From: Sphingomonas citri
Lineage (GTDB): Bacteria; Pseudomonadota; Alphaproteobacteria; Sphingomonadales; Sphingomonadaceae
Reading direction: 5' to 3'
Length of the DNA: 64,000 bases
Assembly (NCBI RefSeq): GCF_019429485.1
Contig: NZ_JAHXZN010000002.1
Coordinates: 434,001 to 498,000 of the forward strand
The notes under the pieces were generated by a model. That model was not told where the DNA came from and did not search any database. It saw nothing but the letters and a program-made list of their open reading frames with translations. Shown one piece after another: positions 57,612 through 64,000 of this stretch (position 1 is the first letter of the stretch; each line of letters opens with the position of its first letter). Both the position numbers and the translations under genes were made by a program.

Positions 57612-58943
57612 ATGTCGTCGCTGCGCGCGCTGACGCTGTTCTTCCTCGCCGCCTTCGCCGCGGCGGCGGTGCTCGCGGGCTATCTCACCTATGCCGCGTC
57701 GCGCGCCGCGGTGGTGAGCGCGGTCGACCGGCGCATCGAAGAAGTCGGCGACGCGATGCTGAGCGCGGTGGCACCGGGTGACTCGCGCGCGATCCTGCGC
57801 CGCATCGACGCTTTCTCCCGCCGCCGCGACACCGGCGACATCGGCTTCGAGCTGGAGGACTCGCGCGGGCGCCGGATCGGCGGCAACGTCGTGCTGGAGC
57901 GCGCGGTGCCACTCGGCTTCACCACGCTGATGCGGCGCGACGGCATCGTCGGGCTGAGCGCCGGTCGCGCGCAGGCGCGCGACGCGGGCGGCGGGCTGCG
58001 GCTGATCACGATCGCGGAGACCGAGCCGATCGACGGCTATGGCCCGACGCGCGTGCGGCTCTATCTGATCGGCTTCGGCGCGCTGCTCGCGGTGGTGCTC
58101 GCGGGCACCGCCAGCTTCGGCTGGATCGTCCGTCGCCGTATCGGCGAGGTGCGCGCCACCGCCGCGGCGATCATCGACGGCGATCTCAACCGGCGCGTCC
58201 CCGTGCCGGCGCGCGGCGGCGCCTTCGCCGCCCAGGCCGAGGCGTTCAACCGCGCGCTCGATCGCATCGCCGCGCTGGTCGAGCAGCTTCGCGGCGTCAG
58301 CAGCGACGTGGCGCACGACCTGCGCACGCCGCTTGCACGGTTGCGCGCGCGACTGGCGCGGCTCGCCGAGCGGCCGAGCGTGTCCGGCGAGGAGCTCGAG
58401 GCGGTACTGGCGGCGTGCGACGACGTGCTCGCGCTATTCGGCGCGATCCTGCGCATCGCCGAGGTAACCGCGGGTGAGCGCCGCGCCGGCTTCCGCCCGG
58501 TCGACCTCGCCGCGCTGGCCGAGCAGGCGTGCGAGACGCTCGCCGCGGCCGCGTCGGAGCGCGGCCAGCGGCTGAGCGGTGGCCCGTTCGCACCGCTGAC
58601 GGCGCGCGGCGACCCGCAGTTGCTGAGCCAGGCATTGCTCAACCTGATCGAGAACGCGCTCCACCACACGCCGGCGGGGACGAGCGTGGCGGTGACGCTG
58701 GCGCGCGAAGGGAGGATGGCAGCGCTGCGCGTGCGCGACGACGGACCGGGGATACCGGCCGAGGCCCGCGCGCTGGCGCTGCGCCGCTTCGGTCGGCTGG
58801 AGACCAGCCGGCATCGGTCCGGCCATGGGCTGGGGTTGCCGCTGGTCGAGGCGGTGGCGCGGCTCCACGGCGGAACGCTGACCCTCGCCGACGCCGCGCC
58901 GGGGCTGGACGCGATGATGACGCTGCGGGTGGAGGAGGCGTAG
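57612..58943 (+). CDS. EnvZ/PhoR-type sensor histidine kinase
   Basis: A 443-residue inner-membrane kinase. TM1 (ALTLFFLAAFAAAAVLAGYL) and TM2 (LYLIGFGALLAVVLAGTASF) flank a ~130-residue periplasmic domain. A HAMP linker (RRRIGEVRATAAAIIDGDLN) leads to the phospho-acceptor His235 in VAHDLRTPLARLRARLARL, the N box LLNLIENALHHTP, and G boxes in VRDDGPGIPAEA and RSGHGLGLPLVEAVARLHGG. It is coupled to the response regulator upstream (2 bp gap), its evident partner. The signal is unknown. Confidence 0.93.
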   Translation: MSSLRALTLFFLAAFAAAAVLAGYLTYAASRAAVVSAVDRRIEEVGDAMLSAVAPGDSRAILRRIDAFSRRRDTGDIGFELEDSRGRRIGGNVVLERAVPLGFTTLMRRDGIVGLSAGRAQARDAGGGLRLITIAETEPIDGYGPTRVRLYLIGFGALLAVVLAGTASFGWIVRRRIGEVRATAAAIIDGDLNRRVPVPARGGAFAAQAEAFNRALDRIAALVEQLRGVSSDVAHDLRTPLARLRARLARLAERPSVSGEELEAVLAACDDVLALFGAILRIAEVTAGERRAGFRPVDLAALAEQACETLAAAASERGQRLSGGPFAPLTARGDPQLLSQALLNLIENALHHTPAGTSVAVTLAREGRMAALRVRDDGPGIPAEARALALRRFGRLETSRHRSGHGLGLPLVEAVARLHGGTLTLADAAPGLDAMMTLRVEEA

Positions 58944-59022
58944 GCGCGAGGGGGCTGGCGGTGTGGCTCAGGCGGATCAGCGGCACGCTGGTGCGCGATC
59001 GATAGTGCTGCCCCTCGGCCGG

Positions 59023-59117
59023 CGTCATCCTGAGCTCGTCTCAGGATCCACTGTGCCGCACACGCGAAGCAGGTGGGTGCGCGGAAGGGTGGATCCTGAA
59101 ACGAGTTCGGGATGACG
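59023..59117. repeat. intergenic palindromic repeat, family A, copy 4
   Basis: A 95-bp copy with ends CGTCATCC / GGATGACG and arms TGAGCTCGTCTCAGGATCCA and TGGATCCTGAAACGAGTTC. It lies 79 bp after the kinase stop and 62 bp before the convergent receptor gene end. Confidence 0.85.
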
Positions 59118-59179
59118 GCATTGCGTGAGGGAGAGTCAGGGCTAGCGCGCCCCGTAGGCGAGCCGCCCCGCCCCTCGGC

Positions 59180-61735
59180 TTAGAAGTTCAGCAGCGCTTC
59201 CAGTCCGAACGTCCGCGGCGCGTTGAAATTGCCGTAGTCGCCCAGCACGTTGTTGATGTTGCCCGCGCTCACGCTGCTGGTCGGCGCCGCCGGTAGGCTG
59301 TTCGACGGATCGCGGCGATAGACGTACTGCTCGTCGAACAGGTTGCGGCCCCACAGCGCGACCTCGAGCTTCTGCTTGCCCTCGCCCAGTGCGATGTCCG
59401 CCAGCGCGATCCGCCCGTTGAAGATCAGCGAGGCGTCGGCGCGCGTGGCGAACTGGTCGAAGGCCTGTGTCGACTGGGCATAATTGCCGTCGAAGTGGAC
59501 GCGGAAGATGGTGCTTCCCTCGCCCACGGGCACGCGATAGTCGATCGCGCCGCTGGCGGTGTTGCGCGGCGTGAAGACGATGTAGAAGTTCTGCGCGACG
59601 CTGCTCGTCAGCCCGCCCGCGGTATAGTTGATCAGCACCGGCGGGATCCTGGTATAGGTGTAGGCATAGGATCCGTTGAGCGTCAGCCCCTCCACCGGGT
59701 TGAGCGTCAGATCCGCCTCGAAGCCCCTGATCTTGGTCGTGCCCGGCGCGTTGATCGTCACCAGATTGTTGAAGTTGCTGCCGTTGAACGGCTGAATCGA
59801 GCTGATGTCGACCTGGCTGTCCTTGCGGTCCATGATATAGCCCGCGAGGTTCAATCGGGCGCGATGGTCCCAGAAGTCGGACTTGAGGCCGATCTCATAG
59901 GACTTGATGTCCTCCGGCCCGAACGACTGGTAATTGGCCGTGCGCGAGCTGGCGCCGCCGGCGCGATAGCCAGTGGCGTATTTGGCATAGGCGTGGACGT
60001 CCTGGGTGACGTCGACCGCGACGGTGAACGCCGGGTTGAAGCGGTTCCAGGTGCGATCGAGCGGTTGGTAACCCGCCGCGCTGGCCGCCGCGGTGTTCAC
60101 GTCATAGTTCACGTTGCGCGAGTAATGCAGCACGCCGCGCTTGGTGTCGTGCGTGTAGCGCCCGCCCGCGGTGAGGTGGAGCACGTCGAGCGGGTTCCAG
60201 GTGATCTGGCCGTAGCCGGCGTAGCTCTTCGACCAGACCTCCGAGGCGCGATCGATCGAGCGGCAGCCCGGCTGCGAGCCGAAGCCGCTCGAGCCGCGGC
60301 AGGGATCGAGGATGACGTAATTGGCGCCGGTCACCTGGCCGGCAGCGTTGAGCACCGCGACCGCGCCGTTCGAGTTGGGCGTCGCCGCGTCGTCGGTGAC
60401 GTGCTCGTTGAAATAGTAGAGGCCGGCGACATAGTCGAAGCGGTCGATCGTGCCGACCGCCTGGAACTCCTGGCTGAACTGGTTCTGGTGCAGGTCGGCG
60501 AGGCTATAGCGGCTGAAGCCGCACGGCGCCGCGGCGGTGCAGGCGGCGGTGAGGTTCACCACCGGCACGCGGTGCGCGCCGCCCGAATTGTCCCATTGCG
60601 TCGCGTTGACGCCGCGCCACGCCGTGATCGAGCGCAGCTCCACCTCGGGCGAGGCCTTGTACTTGAGCAGATTGGTGAAGCCGTGCGTCTGGTCGACGCT
60701 GGGCTGCTGCGGCACGCCGATGTCGGCCGTCTTCATGCGGCTGGTGCCGTCGACCACCACGCCCGGCAGCAGCGGCTTCACCGTGCCGGTGAGCGAGCTG
60801 TAGCTGGTACCCGGCAGCACGCAATTGGGTGCGTTGCTCACCGGCCCGGCGGTGCAGCCGTTCGGGTTGTAGTTGAGCAGCTGGCTGTAGAAGGGCGAAT
60901 TCTTGTCGAGCCCATAATCGTAGGAAAAGTCGTTGGTCAGCCCCTCGAACGGCTTCCAGCGTGCGGCGATGCGGCCGCCACGGCGGTCGTAATAGTTGAA
61001 GCCGGTCTGACCCGCGAGCGGGTTCTTGGTGGTCGGCCCCTGGTACTGGACGACGCCGTCCACCTTGACGCTGACGTTATGGTATTCGGGCAAGTCTAGG
61101 TGGAGTTCGCCGGTGTAGGCGCCGTAATTGCCGATGCCCGCGCGCACCCGCCCCTCGAACTCGCCCGACGGTGCCCGGGTGACGATGTTGAGCGCGCCGC
61201 CCTCGGTGTTGCGCCCGAACAGCGTGCCCTGCGGACCTTTGAGCACCTCGACCCGCTCGACGTCGAACAGCGCGGCGTTGAGGCCGTGCTGGCGGCCGAG
61301 ATAGACGCCGTCGATATAGATGCCGACGCCCTGCTCGCGCGCGGGCTGGTTGGCATCCAGCGGGACGATGCCGCGGATGCCGACCGTGAGCGCCGACTGG
61401 CGCGCCTCGAAGGTGGCGACGCGCAGCGAGGGCACCGCGCCGTCGGCGAGGTCGTACAGGCTCTGCACGTGGCGGTCCTGCAGCGCCTGGGTGCTCAGCA
61501 CGTTGATCGCGACCGGGGTCGATTGCAGGTTGGTCTCGCGCCGCGTCGCGGTGACCACCACCTCGTCGAGCCCGCCGGGCTGCGCCGCATCGGGAGCGGC
61601 GGCGTCGGGCGCGGCGGTCGGGTCGGCGGCGGCGATGGGCGCGGCCCCGCCGGGCGCGGCGAACGCATGGCCTGGAAAGGCGAGCGCGGCGATGCCCGCG
61701 AGCAGATGCAGGCGGCGACGCGATAGATACGACAT
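59180..61735 (-). CDS. TonB-dependent outer membrane receptor
   Basis: An 851-residue receptor. Signal peptide from MSYLSRRRLHLLAGIAALAF ending ..GHAFAAP, an Ala/Pro-rich linker, TonB-box-like LDEVVVTATRRETNLQSTPV, a plug (LYDLADGAVPSLRVATFEAR; IDGVYLGRQHGLNAALFDVE; RVEVLKGPQGTLFGRNTEGG) and a barrel ending RTFGLEALLNF with terminal Phe. This is the broad receptor group that includes many uncharacterised siderophore and aromatic or glycan receptors. ATG 61735 is well spaced from AGAGGGG. A ModE-like HTH gene lies 112 bp upstream on the same strand, so metal or oxyanion control is possible but unproven. Confidence 0.92.
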   Translation of the reverse strand: MSYLSRRRLHLLAGIAALAFPGHAFAAPGGAAPIAAADPTAAPDAAAPDAAQPGGLDEVVVTATRRETNLQSTPVAINVLSTQALQDRHVQSLYDLADGAVPSLRVATFEARQSALTVGIRGIVPLDANQPAREQGVGIYIDGVYLGRQHGLNAALFDVERVEVLKGPQGTLFGRNTEGGALNIVTRAPSGEFEGRVRAGIGNYGAYTGELHLDLPEYHNVSVKVDGVVQYQGPTTKNPLAGQTGFNYYDRRGGRIAARWKPFEGLTNDFSYDYGLDKNSPFYSQLLNYNPNGCTAGPVSNAPNCVLPGTSYSSLTGTVKPLLPGVVVDGTSRMKTADIGVPQQPSVDQTHGFTNLLKYKASPEVELRSITAWRGVNATQWDNSGGAHRVPVVNLTAACTAAAPCGFSRYSLADLHQNQFSQEFQAVGTIDRFDYVAGLYYFNEHVTDDAATPNSNGAVAVLNAAGQVTGANYVILDPCRGSSGFGSQPGCRSIDRASEVWSKSYAGYGQITWNPLDVLHLTAGGRYTHDTKRGVLHYSRNVNYDVNTAAASAAGYQPLDRTWNRFNPAFTVAVDVTQDVHAYAKYATGYRAGGASSRTANYQSFGPEDIKSYEIGLKSDFWDHRARLNLAGYIMDRKDSQVDISSIQPFNGSNFNNLVTINAPGTTKIRGFEADLTLNPVEGLTLNGSYAYTYTRIPPVLINYTAGGLTSSVAQNFYIVFTPRNTASGAIDYRVPVGEGSTIFRVHFDGNYAQSTQAFDQFATRADASLIFNGRIALADIALGEGKQKLEVALWGRNLFDEQYVYRRDPSNSLPAAPTSSVSAGNINNVLGDYGNFNAPRTFGLEALLNF

Positions 61736-61798
61736 GGACTTCAACCCCTCTACGGCACATTGGCCTGTGCGGGGCCGATAGGAGGGTTGCGCGGCGCT

Positions 61799-61809
61799 AC
61801 CGTTACGGT
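61799..61809. promoter_or_regulatory. palindrome ACCGT-T-ACGGT upstream of the TonB receptor
   Basis: A perfect 11-bp palindrome 63 bp upstream of the receptor start, in the 112-bp gap after the ModE-like gene. It could be an operator for that regulator. It does not match the enterobacterial ModE site, so its role is only a guess. Confidence 0.3.
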
Positions 61810-61847
61810 TCGGTGACGCACGGCGACTTCTTCATCTCATCTTATTT

Positions 61848-62309
61848 TCATCTTTCGTCATCTGGGACATTCGTCACTCTACTTGGAGCGGTCTTTCGCC
61901 GCCGCCCGGACGGCGTCGCACCGCGCGGCGAAGCGGGCTCCGTCCCCGGCGGCAGCGGGGCGTCACGCAGCCGCTGCCCCAGCCGCTCGAACGCGGCGGT
62001 GGACTCCACCGCCACGTCGATCGCCGCCTCCAGCGCGCGATAGGCCGCGAGCACCTCGCGCCCGTCGTCGGTCAGCCGCGCCCCGCCGCCGCCGCCGCGC
62101 CCGGTCGCGACCAGGCGATCGTGCCAGCAGCGGTTCATCTCATCGACCAGCAGCCAGGTGCGGCGATAGCTCATCCCCAGCGCGCGCCCTGCCGCCGAGA
62201 TCGATCCGTGCGCGTCGATCGCGTCGAGCAGGTCGGCCTTGCCCGGTCCGAACGCGATCGAGTCGCCGCAGAGCAGCTGCGCCTTCAGCTTGAGCGGGCC
62301 GTGCCGCAC
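61848..62309 (-). CDS. ModE-type winged-helix regulator lacking the molybdate-binding domain
   Basis: A 153-residue protein with the ModE N-terminal LysR-like helix-turn-helix: GKADLLDAIDAHGSISAAGR, ALGMSYRRTWLLVDEMNRCW and the glycine-rich wing ATGRGGGGGARLTDDGREVL. The usual C-terminal Mop/TOBE molybdate-binding domains are absent; instead a ~50-residue Pro/Arg-rich tail follows. Short ModE-like proteins of this type are common, and their ligand is unknown. GTG start at 62309, without a clear ribosome-binding site, 25 bp after the cystathionine gamma-synthase-family gene. It precedes a TonB receptor gene, a plausible target. Confidence 0.8.
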   Translation of the reverse strand: MRHGPLKLKAQLLCGDSIAFGPGKADLLDAIDAHGSISAAGRALGMSYRRTWLLVDEMNRCWHDRLVATGRGGGGGARLTDDGREVLAAYRALEAAIDVAVESTAAFERLGQRLRDAPLPPGTEPASPRGATPSGRRRKTAPSRVTNVPDDER

Positions 62310-62334
62310 GCGCGCGAGGGGGAGCGCCGGCGGC

Positions 62335-63654
62335 TCAGATCGCCGCCAGCGCCTGCTCCATGTCGGCGATCAGGTCGTCGGCATCCTCCACGCCGATCGA
62401 GATCCGCACCAGATTGTCGGTGATTCCCAGCGCCTGCTTACGCGCGTCGGGCACCGACAGGTGGGTCATCGCCGCCGGATGGCTCGCCAGCGTCTCGGTA
62501 CCGCCGAGGCTGACCGCCAGCTTGGCGATCTTGAGCGAGTCGAGGAAGCGGAACGCCTCGGCCTCGCCGCCCTTGAGGTACAGCGAGAAGGTCGAGCCGC
62601 CACCGGTGCAGTGGCGCCGGTAGATGTCGGCCTGTCGCCCCTCCGCCTCGGCGAGGAAGCCGAGGTAGCCGACATGCTCCACCTTGGGGTGATCGCGCAG
62701 AAAGGCGCACACCTTGGCGGCATTCTCGCCGGCGCGGCTCATCCGCAGCTCGAGCGTCTCGAGGCTGCGCAGCAGCATCCAGGCGGTGTTGGGATCGCAG
62801 ATCGTGCCGATCGTGTTGCGCATCGCGCGGATCGTGTCGATCACCGCCTTGGACCCGAGCACGCCGCCCGCGACCAGGTCGGAGTGGCCGCCGGCATATT
62901 TGGTGAGGCTGTACACCACCACGTCGGCGCCGTGCTGGAGCGGCTGCGACCAGAGCGGGCCGAGAAAGGTGTTGTCGATCGCGATGGGTGGCTTCTCCGC
63001 GGCACTACCCCAGATCGCGTCGCGGCTGGCGGCGACCGCCTCGACGTCGACCAAGGCGTTGGTCGGGTTGGCCGGGCTCTCGAGATAGATCAGCGCGACC
63101 CGGCCCGAGGCGGCCTTGGACAGCACATTGTCGATCTCCTCGCGCGTCGCGCCCGCGGGAAAGTCCAGCCAGTGGACGCCGAAGCGGCCGAGCACGCGCG
63201 CGATCAGTGTCTCGGTCGCGGCGTAGAGCGGGCCCGAGTGGACGATCGTGTCGCCCGGCCGCACCAGCGACAGGAACAAGGTGGCGATCGCGGCCATGCC
63301 GCTGGAGAAGGTCAGCGCGTCCTCGGCGCCCTCCCAGATGCCGAGCCGGTCCTCCAGGATCTCCTGGTTGGGGCCGTTGAAGCGCGAGTAGACCAGCCCC
63401 GCCGCGCCGCCGGGGCGCTTGCCTGTGACACCCTCGAAATGGCGCTTGCCCGCCGCCGCATTGGGGAAGACGAAGGTGGAGGTGAGGAACACCGGCGGCT
63501 TGAGCGCGCCTTCCGAGAGCGTCGGGTCGTAGCCGTGGCCCATCATCAGCGTCGCGGGCTTGAGCCTGCGCCCGCCGATCGCGTCGACCTCGGGCTTGGG
63601 CGAGACGCGGGTCTCGACCCCGGTCAGCTCCTGCTCAGTGGGTTCGTCGGCCAT
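62335..63654 (-). CDS. cystathionine gamma-synthase-family PLP enzyme (trans-sulfuration)
   Basis: A 439-residue fold-type I PLP enzyme of the Cys/Met metabolism family. Landmarks: PVFLTSTFVFPNAAAGKRHF, VYSRFNGPNQEILEDRLGIW, the cofactor-binding ALTFSSGMAAIATLFL, IAIDNTFLGPLWSQPL, the Schiff-base Lys252 in VVYSLTKYAGGHSDLVAGGV and ISIGVEDADDLIADMEQAL at the end. It could be cystathionine gamma-synthase, gamma-lyase, methionine gamma-lyase or O-acylhomoserine sulfhydrylase; sequence alone does not choose. The N-terminal ~35-residue extension (MADEPTEQELTGVETRVSPK) is longer than in the E. coli enzyme. AGGAGA lies nine bases before ATG 63654. Confidence 0.9.
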   Translation of the reverse strand: MADEPTEQELTGVETRVSPKPEVDAIGGRRLKPATLMMGHGYDPTLSEGALKPPVFLTSTFVFPNAAAGKRHFEGVTGKRPGGAAGLVYSRFNGPNQEILEDRLGIWEGAEDALTFSSGMAAIATLFLSLVRPGDTIVHSGPLYAATETLIARVLGRFGVHWLDFPAGATREEIDNVLSKAASGRVALIYLESPANPTNALVDVEAVAASRDAIWGSAAEKPPIAIDNTFLGPLWSQPLQHGADVVVYSLTKYAGGHSDLVAGGVLGSKAVIDTIRAMRNTIGTICDPNTAWMLLRSLETLELRMSRAGENAAKVCAFLRDHPKVEHVGYLGFLAEAEGRQADIYRRHCTGGGSTFSLYLKGGEAEAFRFLDSLKIAKLAVSLGGTETLASHPAAMTHLSVPDARKQALGITDNLVRISIGVEDADDLIADMEQALAAI

Positions 63655-63674
63655 GCGATCGTTTCTCCTGATAC

Positions 63675-64000
63675 TTACGGCGCACGGTAGGGCACGAAAG
63701 CGCCGAGCGCGCAACTGCCCGTGGGAATGCGCGCGGGCAGATCGACCGTCTGCGCGATGTCGCCGCGGCACAGCCGGGTCTGATATTGGCGCGTGACCAA
63801 CGTGTCGCCGCGGCGCACCCGCTCGCACCCGCCGCCAGTCTCGCTGACATAGACCAGCTTGTTGCTCACTCGATAGACCAGCTTGGTGCCGTAGGCGGAG
63901 AGGTCGGGTCGGGTGAAGCGCGTGTCGATACACTCCTGCGGCTTGCCGGCGGTTTTGCCGGCCACGAGCTTCTGATAGTCGGCGTCGGGCGCGCGGTCGC
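63675..64000 (-). CDS. partial protein of unknown function, four cysteines
   Basis: The last ~108 residues of a gene that begins beyond the window edge; an open frame continues to base 64000 without a stop. The visible part has four Cys (ECIDTRF, GGCERVRRG, RLCRGD, GSCALG), spaced as two likely disulfide pairs, and a DTLVTRQYQ..VDLPARIPTG stretch. The compact Cys pattern suggests an exported or envelope protein, but no signal peptide can be seen because the N-terminus is missing. It lies 20 bp upstream of the PLP enzyme gene on the same strand and may be in one operon with it. Confidence 0.6.
   Translation of the reverse strand, partial: DRAPDADYQKLVAGKTAGKPQECIDTRFTRPDLSAYGTKLVYRVSNKLVYVSETGGGCERVRRGDTLVTRQYQTRLCRGDIAQTVDLPARIPTGSCALGAFVPYRAP

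Overview
The window is about 69% G+C, densely coded on both strands, and looks like the chromosome of an alphaproteobacterium, most likely a sphingomonad. The evidence is the DUF1244 protein beside pyruvate kinase, the glnB-glnA pair, three large TonB-dependent receptors beside sugar-degradation genes, Tat-type Gfo/Idh/MocA oxidoreductases and several families of intergenic palindromic elements. No rRNA, tRNA, CRISPR array, integrase or transposase gene was seen. The taxonomic call is inference from gene content.

Layout. 0-8.9 kb is mostly housekeeping: pyk (partial), DUF1244, rpsD, an FMN-binding stress protein, glnB-glnA, a CAP-domain lipoprotein, a degenerate receiver overlapping an isochorismatase-like hydrolase, a VOC protein and a methyltransferase. 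8.9-19.4 kb is a carbohydrate block: a GH1-like/RmlD-like fusion divergent from a glycosyltransferase/UDP-galactopyranose mutase fusion, then a TonB receptor and a LacZ-type GH2 beta-galactosidase. 19.5-29.7 kb holds a PI-PLC-like protein, a STAS-like protein, a four-gene cassette (lipoprotein, membrane protein, protealysin-like metalloprotease, emfourin-type inhibitor), a hybrid histidine kinase and a penicillin-acylase-type Ntn hydrolase.

29.8-45.9 kb looks like one regulon. On the minus strand a TonB receptor, uxuA, uxaC, uxuB and a hexuronate-type MFS permease form a tightly coupled operon for uptake and catabolism of glucuronate. A GntR/FCD regulator lies upstream. Divergently on the plus strand lie a double-DUF1080 (3-keto-glycoside hydrolase type) protein, three exported Gfo/Idh/MocA oxidoreductases and an ApbE-like protein. 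Both control regions carry the same pair of palindromes (TGTCTGRCA and TGGCCYGACCA), so the GntR protein probably controls both operons and itself. The apbE-like gene carries an in-frame insertion made of a palindromic repeat that is otherwise intergenic.

46-52 kb: a three-domain GH18-like/NodB deacetylase/GT2 fusion, a metallophosphoesterase and pncB. 52.2-56.6 kb: the complete yjfIJKLMC (PspA-type envelope stress) gene set, split into two divergent arms, yjfK-yjfL-yjfM on the minus strand and yjfI-yjfJ-yjfC on the plus strand. 56.9-64 kb: an OmpR/EnvZ-type two-component pair, a third TonB receptor preceded by a ModE-like HTH gene, a cystathionine gamma-synthase-family enzyme and a partial cysteine-containing protein.

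At least five families of intergenic palindromic elements recur, each of fairly constant length. Almost all copies lie shortly downstream of stop codons; the copy inside the apbE-like gene is the exception.
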